The notes: a model not told the origin generated them from the sequence alone. Positions 51,796 to 62,599 are shown, counted from the first letter of the stretch. The stretch is DNA of 64,000 nt from Curtobacterium sp. ISL-83 (GCF_018613895.1 NZ_JAGGPH010000015.1:1-64000), one strand, 5' to 3'. A program made the numbers and translations.

Positions 51796-52096
51796 GGGCC
51801 CCCAACGGTTGCAACCACCCTTGTAACCGCGCTAAGACGAGCAGATGGCCGTCTACAGATCGTCCCCTCCTCGACCAACAGCGATAAGACCGACCTCGTC
51901 TGAGTAAGAGTGGAAAAGTGCGTCGGGGCCTCCGCCGATTAACTACTGGCTGGACGCAACGGAACAGAACCGGCCGTGGCGAGGTTCTTGTGACTGCTGA
52001 CCGACGGTCGCAGCCACAAGAACCCGGGGAGGAGTCTCTCGGGTACCTCCCGACGCCGGTGTGTGCATCCCGAAGGATGTCCCGAGAGGCGCAGAT
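51796..52096. other. Gene-free junction between TetR remnant and the reverse-transcriptase operon
   Basis: No protein gene fits here. The part at 51830-51980 is unstructured by eye and marks the change in base composition. From 51983 to 52090 are two strong stem structures described separately as an RNA candidate. Confidence 0.5.
51983..52090 (-). ncRNA. Candidate DRT3 structured non-coding RNA
   Basis: Read on the RT-coding strand, two structures lie just past the drt3b stop. One stem pairs 52015-52024 with 51983-51992 (10 bp, ggttcttgtg-type arms) and contains an inner accg/cggt hairpin. The other pairs 52081-52088 with 52036-52043 (cccgagag/ctctcggg), enclosing a tight catcc-cgaa-ggatg hairpin at 52066-52079. 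Between the small hairpin and the outer stem is an unpaired CACACAC (52059-52065). DRT3 systems are reported to carry a non-coding RNA with an AC-repeat template. Ends of the RNA are not defined by sequence alone. Confidence 0.55.
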
Positions 52097-54127
52097 TCAG
52101 TATACGTCATAAATCCGCTTCGACTGAAGAGTCGTATAAAGATCGAAGGACCACCAATCCACAAGCCCGGCCCCCGACGAAGCCAACTCCTCGACTATAG
52201 ATGCGCTGGGCATTGTGGAGCCCACGCGGAGCAAGTCAGCACGCGATTCCGCCGAAATGTGTGGACAGTTGAAGAGACTCAGTGAGGCTAGCGCAACCGT
52301 GCCATCTTTGGTCGCGCTCACTGGTAACGCCGCGATCCAATCAGCAATCAGACGGCGCGCTTCGTCATGACCCGGTTGATCACCGATGTGCCGAAGAAGT
52401 GGAACCGCATTCAGCAATGACACACCCTCCGATTCAATTCCGGTCACGCGCAGCAATTCTTCTCCATCGAGAGAACCGATCGCCCCGAGCGAAGTCAGGC
52501 ACTCAACGAGAAGCATTTGCTCAACTCCGCCACGATCGCCTTGCCCAAAGCGACGAAGCTGAAGAACAAGTTCCCTGACCAACGTTCCGTGAGCGGCCTC
52601 ACGGCGGTCGATCGCGACATCCCTCAGCGAGTAGAAGGCCTGGACGGTGGTGACAATACGTCCAAGTTTTACGCCAGGGCTTGCTCGCCGCGACCCCGCA
52701 TAGACGAAAAACGCCAGCTCGACCAGTTCGCCAATTGCTCGATCGACTAGTCGCTGACGCTCCCAAACGGGCTCCTCGCGGACGTTCTCGGCACCATTCT
52801 CAAAATAGGACGCTGCTCCCACCAGCCGGTCGACCGCACGCTCGACCCGCGTAAGAGCAAAATTGGCGAGGTCCGCAGGGTCTGCTTCGGTATCAATTAG
52901 GACACGCTTATACTCGGCGACCATGCGTGCCGCGGAGATAGCCCAAGGCCTGCCATCACGGTGAGGTTCGGCGTGTTCCGGAACATCGATTAGGAGGCGC
53001 AACCTTTCCTTAGCCACAGACAACGGCGAGAGCCAAGGAGTCTCCGCCGATTCGCCCTTCGCGGCATTCAGATGCAGCTTAAAAGCCCGCAACTCGTCCT
53101 CGAGGACATCGACAACCAGCCGTTCTCGATCACGGTTCGCCAAAAAAATGAAATAGTCGTCGACATAGCGGAGAACTTCGTAGTCGCGGCCAGAAATCAA
53201 GTCGTGTTGCCGGAGCCGTCGCTCAACGTTGTGGTCAACTCGCTGAAGAACTAACTCTGCGAATACCCGTGCATACTCGGAGCCAATCAATATACCCGAC
53301 GTCTCGTCGTGATTTTGCGACTGCAGGAGGCTATCGAAAACAGCCCCAATTGAGTCGGCATCACGCCCAGCACGAAGATTGTCCTTTACTAGGTCACGCC
53401 CACTTGTAGCCCAGGCCACAGAATGAGTATAAATCGAGTCGAAGCATTTAGTTATATCCGCCTTGATCAGATATCCATATTTGCGCTCTAGGGATCTATA
53501 TTCGCTTGACTCGTAAAACTGATGGATATTCGTGAACCGGTCATAGGTGAAGTAGGAGCGCACAACTACATCGGAACGACCGTGCTTCTCGACCTCGCGA
53601 CGATCAGCATAGCCGCCATCGGAAACAGCAAACAACCAATCACGGTAGATCCCAACTCGAGCAATCGACTTGGGTCGACGCAGCGAAAAACGACTTCGCG
53701 ATGAATGATGGAGGACTAGCGGGCCAAAGCGGGAATAAAAGTCAACGACATCTAGCTGCGATCGGGGGTGAGCAACTGCGAGCTGACGCCGCGAGCCCTG
53801 TTTGTGCCGGATGGAGAATTTGAACGGCACTGTCTGTGCGTAACGCTTCGACGGTGCGATCACGAGTCGATGCCGGCCACTGTGATCAACAGACGCCGCA
53901 TCCACTCTAACTTCTTCACCAAAAACAATTGATAGGATCGCCCGATTCCCTTGCGTTAGACGCCGACCCCAATAGACGCCTGACTCGTCACGAACAAGGC
54001 CGATCGAGTTCAGGAATTTGAAAAGGCCCAGGTTCGAAAACGATGGCGGGAGTTCGTACGGCAGAACGTCAGACAAGAGAACCCGATACGAGCTCGACGG
54101 TAGCGCCCGCCGGAAGCGTTTATTCAC
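52097..54127 (-). CDS. drt3b: Antiviral reverse transcriptase Drt3b (UG8-like)
   Basis: A 676-residue protein. An N-terminal domain of about 190 residues begins YRVLLSDVLPYELPPSFSN, typical in my memory of Drt3b. The RT core follows: motif A IKADITKCFDSIY (D224), motif B SGILIGSEYARVFAEL, and the active site RYVDDYFIFLA (D323/D324), so polymerase residues are intact. The C-terminal 290 residues are helical and have no known domain. GTG 54127 overlaps the drt3a stop by eight bases. Codon use and A+T content differ clearly from flanking genes. It probably makes one DNA strand in a two-RT defence reaction. Confidence 0.8.
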   Translation of the reverse strand: MNKRFRRALPSSSYRVLLSDVLPYELPPSFSNLGLFKFLNSIGLVRDESGVYWGRRLTQGNRAILSIVFGEEVRVDAASVDHSGRHRLVIAPSKRYAQTVPFKFSIRHKQGSRRQLAVAHPRSQLDVVDFYSRFGPLVLHHSSRSRFSLRRPKSIARVGIYRDWLFAVSDGGYADRREVEKHGRSDVVVRSYFTYDRFTNIHQFYESSEYRSLERKYGYLIKADITKCFDSIYTHSVAWATSGRDLVKDNLRAGRDADSIGAVFDSLLQSQNHDETSGILIGSEYARVFAELVLQRVDHNVERRLRQHDLISGRDYEVLRYVDDYFIFLANRDRERLVVDVLEDELRAFKLHLNAAKGESAETPWLSPLSVAKERLRLLIDVPEHAEPHRDGRPWAISAARMVAEYKRVLIDTEADPADLANFALTRVERAVDRLVGAASYFENGAENVREEPVWERQRLVDRAIGELVELAFFVYAGSRRASPGVKLGRIVTTVQAFYSLRDVAIDRREAAHGTLVRELVLQLRRFGQGDRGGVEQMLLVECLTSLGAIGSLDGEELLRVTGIESEGVSLLNAVPLLRHIGDQPGHDEARRLIADWIAALPVSATKDGTVALASLSLFNCPHISAESRADLLRVGSTMPSASIVEELASSGAGLVDWWSFDLYTTLQSKRIYDVY

Positions 54128-55409
54128 CCCAGGCGGCCTTCATGTCATGCAGCTTCGCCGTGGAGAATTTGTGGAATCGACGACTTTCGAAACCTTCCAC
54201 GAACGACATCCCGCGAAGAACAGTCTCAACCCGCGGACTAACCCCTGACTTCGTGATCAAGTGATTGTAGTACTTGTCTAATCCACGAAGTTGATCTAGA
54301 TTCGTAATCTCTTTATTGGAGAAAAACACTCCAATCATGGCTTGCCTCTTATTGTAATGCAGGCGCGTATTACCACTTAGTAGCTTGACTCGGTCGAGCA
54401 GGAGCCCGTCCTCTTTTGTCTTCGCCCGCACATCGAAGGTTCGCCGCAACCGATGACGTATCCGCTCTAACCTCTTATAGGAGATTCGAATCGTGGGTCC
54501 GCTTTGCCCTGAAACGAGTTCGTATCCGAGATACTCGACCGCCCCGTGCCAACGACCGCGGGAGATTCGCGTTAACGAGGTCTTAGCCGGATTTGCTTCG
54601 AGCCCCTTTGCCACCAGCTTTTCTTCCAACTCGCGTTGGACTTGCTGACCTTTGCTTACCTTCGTTTGACGCTCGCCCGAGACAACCAGGATGTCGTCCA
54701 CATACCGGATGTGGAGCAAGTGTTCTCCGGATTTACGGAGCCATTCATCAACGTCCGCAAGATAAAGCTCCGCGAGTTCGCTTCCCAGAGCAGTACCCCG
54801 AGGAACGCCGGTCTTCGACCCGGAGAGATTCGAGAATTCCTCCAAGAACAAGTCTAAGATTCGCGAGAGGGTCGGATCTAGAAGCATACTCTGCGCAATT
54901 GCTGATTTGAGTTGATCGTGAGGAATCGACTCGAAATAGGCGCGCAGATCCGTTCGTAGAACTGATTTGGGCAATGGATCAGTGAGAGACCGCATTACTT
55001 GTTGCACCGCAATGCTTCGGTCAGCGACAGAACCAATTGATCGATTGCGAATCCGGGCCGTAATCACCCGCTCGAGGAAGAATATCTCCGGAGACTTCGG
55101 CAGAGCAAAGCACTGTTTCTTGCCGACTATTGGCCCCCGGTGAAGGTCCCACGAAAAAGTCGGATCGACGACAAGCGCCCGTAACTTCTCACTCAGCTGG
55201 AACAGAAACACTTCTAGCTGAATCTCCCACTCATCACGAAGTTTAGCTAGGAGGACTTCGTCCTTCACCTTGCGCGCATTTTGAATTTTTTTGTAGAGCG
55301 GCTTCAAGGGAGGAGCGAAGGACAAAACATCGCGCCCCTTACGCGTCTCAAGCTCCCATAATCTACGCAAATTAGCGGTTGCGAAGTCCGCGGCTACTAG
55401 CTGGCTCAT
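54120..55409 (-). CDS. drt3a: Antiviral reverse transcriptase Drt3a (UG3-like)
   Basis: A 429-residue reverse transcriptase. The start NLRRLWELETRKGRDV resembles Drt3a proteins as I recall them. The RT core has motif A LRTDLRAYFESIPHD (D154), motif B SKTGVPRGTALGSELAEL, and the active site IRYVDDILVVSG (D238/D239). There is no maturase or endonuclease domain, so it is not a group II intron protein. ATG 55409 follows GGGGGA. It starts only 26 bases after the nrdF stop. Coupled by overlap to drt3b, forming the DRT3 pair. Confidence 0.82.
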   Translation of the reverse strand: MSQLVAADFATANLRRLWELETRKGRDVLSFAPPLKPLYKKIQNARKVKDEVLLAKLRDEWEIQLEVFLFQLSEKLRALVVDPTFSWDLHRGPIVGKKQCFALPKSPEIFFLERVITARIRNRSIGSVADRSIAVQQVMRSLTDPLPKSVLRTDLRAYFESIPHDQLKSAIAQSMLLDPTLSRILDLFLEEFSNLSGSKTGVPRGTALGSELAELYLADVDEWLRKSGEHLLHIRYVDDILVVSGERQTKVSKGQQVQRELEEKLVAKGLEANPAKTSLTRISRGRWHGAVEYLGYELVSGQSGPTIRISYKRLERIRHRLRRTFDVRAKTKEDGLLLDRVKLLSGNTRLHYNKRQAMIGVFFSNKEITNLDQLRGLDKYYNHLITKSGVSPRVETVLRGMSFVEGFESRRFHKFSTAKLHDMKAAWGE

Positions 55410-55435
55410 CTTCTGTCCCCCACCGAATCACCGGA

Positions 55436-56500
<1,065 letters not shown>

Positions 56501-56538
56501 TCAGCGACCAGCCCGCAGCATGCGCGACGCCGAAGGCG

Positions 56539-58692
56539 TCACAGCATGCAGGAAACGCAGCCCTCGACCTCGGTGCCCTCGAGCGCGAGCTGGCGCAGAC
56601 GGATGTAGTAGATCGTCTTGATGCCCTTGCGCCATGCGTAGATCTGCGCCTTGTTGATGTCACGCGTGGTGGCGGTGTCCTTGAAGAACAGCGTCAGGGA
56701 CAGGCCCTGGTCCACGTGCTGCGTCGCCGCGGCGTACGTGTCGATGATCTTCTCGGCACCGATCTCGTACGCGTCCTGGTAGTAGTCCAGGTTGTCGTTC
56801 GTCATGAACGGCGCCGGGTAGTAGACGCGACCGAGCTTGCCTTCCTTGCGGATCTCGATCTTCGACGCGATCGGGTGGATCGACGACGTGGAGTGGTTGA
56901 TGTACGAGATCGAACCGGTCGGCGGGACGGCCTGCAGGTTCTGGTTGTAGATGCCGTACTGCTGGACGGAGGCCTTCAGCGCGACCCAGTCGGCCTGCGT
57001 CGGGATCGTGATGTTCGCGTTGGCGAACAGCTCGGCGACGCGGGCGGTGGCGGGGGTCCACTCCTGGTCGGTGTACTTGTCGAAGAACTCGCCCGACGCG
57101 TACTTCGAGTCGCGGAAGCCGTCGAAGGCCTCGCCCGTCTCGATCGCGATGTTGTTCGACGCGCGCAGGGCGTGGAACAGCACCGTGTAGAAGTAGATGT
57201 TCGTGAAGTCGATGCCCTCTTCCGAGCCGTAGAACACGCGCTCACGAGCAAGGTACCCGTGCAGGTTCATCTGGCCGAGGCCGATGGCGTGCGACTTGTC
57301 GTTGCCGTCCTCGACGCTCCGGACCGACGAGATGTGCGACATCTGCGACACCGAGGTCAGACCACGGATGGCCGTCTCGATCGTCTTGCCGAAGTTCGGC
57401 GAGTCCATGGTCAGCGCGATGTTCAGCGAGCCCAGGTTGCAGGAGATGTCCTTGCCGATCTCCTTGTACGACAGGTCCTCGTTGAAGGTCGTCGGGGTGT
57501 TGACCTGCAGGATCTCCGAGCACAGGTTCGACATGTTGATCCGGCCCTTGATCGGGTTGGCCTTGTTCACCGTGTCCTCGAACACGATGTACGGGTAGCC
57601 CGACTCGAACTGGATCTCGGCGATCGTCGTGAAGAAGTCACGCGCCTTGATCTTCGTCTTCTTGATGCGCGGGTCGTCGACCATCGCGCGGTAGTTCTCG
57701 CTGATCGGGACGTCGCCGAACGGGACGCCGTAGACCTTCTCGACGTCGTACGGCGAGAACAGGTACATGTCCTCGTTGTTCTTCGCGAGCTCGAACGTGA
57801 TGTCCGGCACGACGACGCCGAGGGACAGCGTCTTGATGCGGATCTTCTCGTCGGCGTTCTCGCGCTTGGTGTCGAGGAACTTCATGATGTCGGGGTGGTG
57901 CGCCGACAGGTAGACGGCACCCGCACCCTGACGCGCACCGAGCTGGTTCGCGTAGGAGAAGGAGTCTTCCAGCAGCTTCATCACGGGGATGATGCCCGAG
58001 GACTGGTTCTCGATCTGCTTGATCGGGGCGCCGGCCTCGCGGATGTTGGAGAGCAGCAGGGCGACGCCGCCACCGCGCTTCGAGAGCTGCAGCGACGAGT
58101 TGATCCCGCGGGAGATCGACTCCATGTTGTCTTCGATACGGAGCAGGAAGCAGGAGACGAGCTCGCCGCGCTGGGCCTTCGCGGTGTTCAGGAAGGTCGG
58201 GGTCGCGGGCTGGAAGCGGCCGGCGATGATCTCCTCGACGAGGTCGATCGCGAGCTGCTCGTTGCCCTGCGCCAGGCCGAGGGCGGTCATCACGACGCGG
58301 TCCTCGAAGCGCTCCAGGTAGCGCTTGCCGTCGAACGTCTTGAGCGTGTAGCTCGTGTAGTACTTGAACGCGCCGAGGAAGGTCTGGAACCGGAACTTCT
58401 TCGAGTACGCCAGGTCGTTGAGCTGTTGGATGAACTCCAGCGAGTACTGGTCGATCGTCGCCTGCTCGTAGTACTCGTTCTCGACCAGGTAGTCCAGCCG
58501 CTCCTTCAGGTTGTGGAAGAAGACGGTGTTCTGGTTGACGTGCTGCAGGAAGAACTGCTTGGCGGCCTCACGATCCTTGTCGAACTGGATGTTCCCGTCC
58601 GCGTCGTAGAGGTTGAGCATCGCGTTGAGGGAGTGGTAGTCCATCCCCGTCTGCGGCGACGTCAGATCGACGTCTGCAACTGCTGCGTCCAA
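56539..58692 (-). CDS. nrdE: Class Ib ribonucleotide reductase large subunit NrdE
   Basis: A 717-residue catalytic subunit. [57 protein letters not shown] (active-site Cys), [12 protein letters not shown] (Cys/Glu), [18 protein letters not shown] and the C-terminal EGCVSCML redox pair are all present. It reduces ribonucleoside diphosphates with NrdF and NrdH. TTG 58692 overlaps nrdI by 31 bases and gives a length near the E. coli enzyme; ATG 58644 is the alternative. Confidence 0.97.
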   Translation of the reverse strand: MDAAVADVDLTSPQTGMDYHSLNAMLNLYDADGNIQFDKDREAAKQFFLQHVNQNTVFFHNLKERLDYLVENEYYEQATIDQYSLEFIQQLNDLAYSKKFRFQTFLGAFKYYTSYTLKTFDGKRYLERFEDRVVMTALGLAQGNEQLAIDLVEEIIAGRFQPATPTFLNTAKAQRGELVSCFLLRIEDNMESISRGINSSLQLSKRGGGVALLLSNIREAGAPIKQIENQSSGIIPVMKLLEDSFSYANQLGARQGAGAVYLSAHHPDIMKFLDTKRENADEKIRIKTLSLGVVVPDITFELAKNNEDMYLFSPYDVEKVYGVPFGDVPISENYRAMVDDPRIKKTKIKARDFFTTIAEIQFESGYPYIVFEDTVNKANPIKGRINMSNLCSEILQVNTPTTFNEDLSYKEIGKDISCNLGSLNIALTMDSPNFGKTIETAIRGLTSVSQMSHISSVRSVEDGNDKSHAIGLGQMNLHGYLARERVFYGSEEGIDFTNIYFYTVLFHALRASNNIAIETGEAFDGFRDSKYASGEFFDKYTDQEWTPATARVAELFANANITIPTQADWVALKASVQQYGIYNQNLQAVPPTGSISYINHSTSSIHPIASKIEIRKEGKLGRVYYPAPFMTNDNLDYYQDAYEIGAEKIIDTYAAATQHVDQGLSLTLFFKDTATTRDINKAQIYAWRKGIKTIYYIRLRQLALEGTEVEGCVSCML

Positions 58693-59078
58693 AATGCATC
58701 CAATCCTGTGTTGACCGCCTGCACGTCGTCAGGGGTCCCGAAGAGTTCGAAACGGTAGAGAACGGGGACGCCGCACTTCTGTGCGATGACGTCCCCCGCC
58801 AGGCCGTAGGCCTCGCCGAAGTTCGTGTTGCCCCCTGCGATCACACCGCGGATGAGCGAGCGGTTGTGTTCGTCGTTGAGGAACTTGATGACCTGCTTGG
58901 GGACTGCCCCCCGGCCGTTGCCCCCGCCGTAGGTCGGGAGCACCAACACGTACGGTCCGTCCGCGTGGAGGAACGGGTCGTTCGGGAAGAGGGGGATCCG
59001 GTCCGCGTCACGGCCGAGCTTCTCGATGAAGCGTGCGGTGTACCCGGACACGCTCGAGAAGTAGACGAGGCCACTCAT
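58662..59078 (-). CDS. nrdI: Flavodoxin-like NrdI
   Basis: A 138-residue flavoprotein needed to activate the Mn cofactor of Nrd[17 protein letters not shown] is the FMN-phosphate loop, [17 protein letters not shown] and [13 protein letters not shown] are the isoalloxazine loops. ATG 59078. Its end overlaps the nrdE start. A short hairpin separates it from nrdH. Confidence 0.96.
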   Translation of the reverse strand: MSGLVYFSSVSGYTARFIEKLGRDADRIPLFPNDPFLHADGPYVLVLPTYGGGNGRGAVPKQVIKFLNDEHNRSLIRGVIAGGNTNFGEAYGLAGDVIAQKCGVPVLYRFELFGTPDDVQAVNTGLDAFWTQQLQTSI

Positions 59079-59160
59079 GTGTGCGCTCCTTGCGAGAGGT
59101 GCGGACAGCGGATCGGAGGGACCTGGCGGAGGTGATCCGTTCCTCCAGGCCGGCGGAGGT

Positions 59161-59184
59161 GGTGCGGGTCCGTCCGGACCCGCA
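59161..59184. terminator. Hairpin just after nrdH
   Basis: gtgcgggtccg (59161-59171) and cggacccgcac (59174-59184) form an 11-bp perfect stem with a 2-base centre, five bases past the nrdH stop. Within the operon it may stop part of the transcripts or protect the nrdH message. Confidence 0.6.
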
Positions 59185-59189
59185 CCGAC

Positions 59190-59423
59190 TCACGCGAGTT
59201 CGGCGCTGAGCGTCGCGATCTTGTCGGGACGGAAGCCCGACCAGTGGTCGTCGTCGGTGACGACGACGGGGGCCTGCAGGTAGCCGAGGCTCTTGACGTG
59301 CTCGAGCGCGGCTTCGTCGGTGGAGACGTCGTGCACTTCGTACTGGATGCCCTTGTTGTCGAGGGCCCGGTACGTCGCGGTGCACTGGACGCAAGACGGC
59401 TTGGTGTAGACGGTGACAGCCAT
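59190..59423 (-). CDS. nrdH: Glutaredoxin-like NrdH
   Basis: A 77-residue redoxin and electron donor for NrdEF. The redox motif is CVQC in KPSCVQCTATYRAL, and the WSGFRPDKI end is the NrdH-specific thioredoxin-reductase contact. ATG 59423. First gene of the nrdHIEF operon, with two NrdR boxes 65-110 bases upstream. Confidence 0.97.
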   Translation of the reverse strand: MAVTVYTKPSCVQCTATYRALDNKGIQYEVHDVSTDEAALEHVKSLGYLQAPVVVTDDDHWSGFRPDKIATLSAELA

Positions 59424-59745
59424 GTTCTCCCCTGGTTCTGGGCCCGGTTCGGGGTCCGAAGTTCGTGTGCGGTGCTGATGGACGACGCTACTACATGTTG
59501 TGCTCGATCGAGCGGTCGACCACTAGAGAAAGTGTTACACGCTTGTAGTTTCCACAACCGTCTCCACAGCCCGGGCATTCCGTGAAGCCCGATTTTCCGC
59601 CACTCTCGCACCCACCACCGACAGTCCTCCACACCCTGTGAGCAGGCCTCTCCACCGAAGGTCGTGAACCCCCGTGGGCGTGTCGCGATCCACACCTCCC
59701 CCGGACGGGTGACACCCCGTTCCGTCCGGTCCGTACACTCGTCTC
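59424..59745. other. Promoter region between nrdH and the MFS gene
   Basis: A 322-base divergent spacer. It holds the paired NrdR boxes described separately; the remainder, 59540-59745, is the likely promoter of the MFS gene and shows no gene or clear palindrome. Confidence 0.5.
59488..59535 (-). promoter_or_regulatory. Two NrdR boxes of the nrdHIEF operon
   Basis: On the nrd strand, ACACTTTCTCTAGTGG (59520-59535) and GCACAACATGTAGTAG (59488-59503) follow the consensus ACACWATATATWGTGT with about 12 and 11 of 16 matches. Their centres are 32 bases apart, three helical turns, the typical spacing of paired NrdR sites. ATP/dATP-bound NrdR would repress the operon here. Confidence 0.75.
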
Positions 59746-60951
59746 GTGAGTACGTACGGGCCCCTGCTGAAGACCCCCGGAGTCGGTCGCGTCATCGCCG
59801 CGCAGCTCACCGCACGCTTCCCGTTCGGCATGCTGTCGCTGGCCTACCTGCTGCACGTCGAGCACGTCTTCGGCTCCTACGGCGCCGCCGGTCTCGTCCT
59901 CGCGACCACGAGTGTCGGGCAGGCGCTGGCCGGCCCGCTGACCAGCCGGTGGATGGGCAGCTGGGGCATGCGTCCGGTGCTGATCCTGACGAGCACGGTG
60001 GCCCTGGCGAGCATGGTCGTCATCGCGTTCTCCCCGATGCCGCTGTGGGGGTACGTCGTCGTGGGGTTCGTCGGCGGCTTGGCGGTCCCGCCCGTGCAGC
60101 CGGCCGTGCGCACGATCTACCCGAAGATGGTGACCTCCGCGCAGCTCACCCCCCTGTTCTCCCTCGACGCGAGCGCGCAGGAGCTCATCTGGGTGGCCGG
60201 GCCGGTCATCACCACGTTCGTCGCCACGCAGATCGGGACCGTCCAGGCGATCGTGGTCGCGATGGTGTTCCTGGTCATCGGTGGCGTGTGGTTCATCGGC
60301 TCCCCCGAACTCGGGCGCGTGCGCATCCCCCGCTCCAAGCGGGCGTTCGGCGTGGTGCTGAAGCGCCCGTCGGTCGTCGTCGCGACCCTGACCGGCATGC
60401 TGCTCATCGGGGCGTGTGCCGCGGTCGAGGCGAGCGTCACAAGCGTCTTCGGCGAGGGCAGCCCGAACGCCGGCATCGTGCTCGCCGTCTTCGCCGTCGG
60501 TTCCCTCATCGGCGGCCTGGCACTCGGCCACCGTCCGATCTCGCAGAACACGCTCTGGACCCGAATGGCGATCGTGTTCGTCGGCCTGGCACTGGCCGTC
60601 GCCGGCACGAGCTTCTGGTGGCTGTGCGTCGCCCTCGTCATCGCGGGCGCCGGCATCGCGCCCGCCCTGGCGGTCATGTTCGGGTCGGTGTCGGCGACGG
60701 TGAAGTTCTCGGACACCGCCGAGGCGTACGGCTGGATGGGCACCGGGCAGCTCATCGGTGCTGCGGGCGGCTCCGCTGTCGCGGGCTTCCTGATCGACAG
60801 CCACGGTCCGACCGGTGGGCTGGTCGTGAGTGCAGCCGCGGCTGCGGCCGGCGTCCTGCTGCCCCTGGTGATGAAGCGGTGGCTGCCGGACCTACGCGGG
60901 CGGGACGCCAGCCCGATCCCGGACACCGAGCCGGTGACGCTGCCGAGCTGA
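59746..60951 (+). CDS. MFS transporter
   Basis: A 401-residue, 12-helix transporter. GVGRVIAAQLTARFPFGML opens helix 1 and GPLTSRWMGSWGMRPVL is the motif-A-like loop. It resembles uncharacterised actinobacterial MFS exporters with short loops (no large cytosolic insert). GTG 59746. Divergent from nrdH and not in an operon with the following reductase; substrate unknown. Confidence 0.85.
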   Translation: MSTYGPLLKTPGVGRVIAAQLTARFPFGMLSLAYLLHVEHVFGSYGAAGLVLATTSVGQALAGPLTSRWMGSWGMRPVLILTSTVALASMVVIAFSPMPLWGYVVVGFVGGLAVPPVQPAVRTIYPKMVTSAQLTPLFSLDASAQELIWVAGPVITTFVATQIGTVQAIVVAMVFLVIGGVWFIGSPELGRVRIPRSKRAFGVVLKRPSVVVATLTGMLLIGACAAVEASVTSVFGEGSPNAGIVLAVFAVGSLIGGLALGHRPISQNTLWTRMAIVFVGLALAVAGTSFWWLCVALVIAGAGIAPALAVMFGSVSATVKFSDTAEAYGWMGTGQLIGAAGGSAVAGFLIDSHGPTGGLVVSAAAAAAGVLLPLVMKRWLPDLRGRDASPIPDTEPVTLPS

Positions 60952-61117
60952 CGCGGCTGGCCCGGGCGGGCGGCTGGCCCGGTGGGCTGGCCCGCTGCGG
61001 AACGACGTCGCCGCTGTCGCACGACGTCCGCGGTGACGTTCGACAGCGGCTGGTCGCGTTCTCCACAGACCGCCGGGAGGCGCGGCGCACGCCCGCCGGG
61101 ATCGGCAGGATGGGTGC

Positions 61118-61936
61118 ATGGTCACCTCACTCCCCCTGCCCGGTGGCGCGTCGATCCCGGCGATCGGGTTCGGCGTCTACAAGGTCGACGACGACGCTGC
61201 CGAGACGGCCGTCGGGCTGGCGCTCGACGCCGGGTACCGCCACGTCGACACGGCCGAGATGTACGGCAACGAGACCGGCGTCGGGAAGGCGATCCGCGCC
61301 TCCCGGCTGGACCGGGACGACGTCTTCGTCACCACGAAGGTGTGGAACGACCACCAGGGGCGCGACGCGACCCTCCGGGCGTTCGACGCCAGCCTGTCGC
61401 GACTCGGCCTCGAGGCCGTCGACCTGTACCTGATCCACTGGCCGGCAGCCGCGAACGACCGCTACGTCGAGACGTGGCGCACCCTCCTGGAACTCCGCGC
61501 ATCCGACCGAGCACGGAACGTGGGCGTCTCGAACTTCCAGATCCCGCACCTCCAGCGGCTCATCGACGAGACCGGCGAGGTCCCCGCCGTGAACCAGGTC
61601 GAGCGGCACCCGTGGCTGCCACAGGACGAGCTGATCGCGTTCCACCGTGCGCACGGCATCGTGACGGAGGCCTGGTCACCCCTCGGGCGCGGCCGGCTCA
61701 TCGACGATCCGGTGCTGACGGGGATCGCGGACGCCCACGGCGTGAACGTCGCGCAGCTGCTGGTCCGGTGGAACGTGCAGCAGGGGGTGGTGGTCCTGCC
61801 GAAGTCGGGGACGCCCTCGCGGATCCGCTCGAACCTCGACGTCGATGGCTTTACGCTGACCGCCGACGAACTGACCGCGATCGCGTCGCTGGAGTCGGGG
61901 CAGCGGACCGGGTCGCACCCGGACTCGGTCTCCTGA
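61118..61936 (+). CDS. Aldo/keto reductase, AKR5-like (2,5-diketogluconate reductase type)
   Basis: A 272-residue reductase with the full catalytic tetrad D44/Y49 in HVDTAEMYG, K74 in VTTKVWN, and H107 in LIHWPA. VSNFQIPHLQRLI and PKSGTPSRIRSNLDV bind the NADPH. The size and motifs fit the AKR5/DkgA group acting on sugar-derived or methylglyoxal-like carbonyls. ATG 61118. Confidence 0.92.
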   Translation: MVTSLPLPGGASIPAIGFGVYKVDDDAAETAVGLALDAGYRHVDTAEMYGNETGVGKAIRASRLDRDDVFVTTKVWNDHQGRDATLRAFDASLSRLGLEAVDLYLIHWPAAANDRYVETWRTLLELRASDRARNVGVSNFQIPHLQRLIDETGEVPAVNQVERHPWLPQDELIAFHRAHGIVTEAWSPLGRGRLIDDPVLTGIADAHGVNVAQLLVRWNVQQGVVVLPKSGTPSRIRSNLDVDGFTLTADELTAIASLESGQRTGSHPDSVS

Positions 61937-62075
61937 GTCGTCCGTGCCCGCGTGCGGCGCGAGGATGTTCTTCGGCAACGCGTCGACGAGCTGGTCCGCG
62001 CACTCGACCTCGTGGCACGTGAGCAGCGAGAGAACGCCGGGGGCGGTTCGTCCTCACGCCGCCACTCGTCGCTGG

Positions 62076-62417
62076 CTAGCCGCGGCGGTCCTCCTCCGAC
62101 TGCCACGGCAGGTGCAGGTCGCCCGGCTCGGGCTCGACGTCGCCCGCGTCGTCGGCGCCGCCCGTTCCGGGAGCTGCGATCACCCGCGACGGGTCGATGC
62201 CGTCCGCGCGCAGGTCATCGGCGTCGCGCTGTTCGGTCTGGGCCGCCTCCATCTCGCGCTCGCTCGAGGGGCTGTAGGACGTGTCCGCCGCACGTTGCTC
62301 CCGCCCGCCGACGCCGCCCGTGCCCTCGTGCGCTGCCGTTTCGCGAAGCGCGTCGTTGCGGGCTCGGTCGTCGGACGGTTCGGGCCCGGGGGCGTTCGGG
62401 ACGTTGTCGTTGCTCAT
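62076..62417 (-). CDS. Small acidic hypothetical protein
   Basis: A 113-residue, strongly acidic product without a hydrophobic core (SDDRARNDALRETAAHEG; EREMEAAQTEQRDADDL). Probably disordered; many Microbacteriaceae carry such proteins of unknown function. ATG 62417 (MSNDNVPNAPG) fits; longer frames extend into the divergent rnhA promoter. Confidence 0.6.
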   Translation of the reverse strand: MSNDNVPNAPGPEPSDDRARNDALRETAAHEGTGGVGGREQRAADTSYSPSSEREMEAAQTEQRDADDLRADGIDPSRVIAAPGTGGADDAGDVEPEPGDLHLPWQSEEDRRG

Positions 62418-62599
62418 GCGCTGGACGGTAGCCCTGCGTCCCGAGTACCCGTCCTCAGGGACCGCCCCGCCCGGACAGCGCAGCGGCTCGGCGGCGGATA
62501 CGGATGGCACGTTCGCGCCACCGATCCCGGACCGGACGCCGGCGCCCACGTGGTCCGTTACCGTGGACCAGCACACCGCCACAAGCAGGAGGTCCCACC

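Noticed and set aside
52097..55409. Group II intron or retron
   Set aside because: No maturase/endonuclease domain or intron RNA ends, and two tandem RTs with an 8-base overlap do not fit a retron, which has one RT and an msr-msd.
61937..62075. Possible remnant (CHEVECADQLVDALPKN) on the minus strand
   Set aside because: No start codon and no stop before it becomes antisense to the aldo/keto reductase gene.
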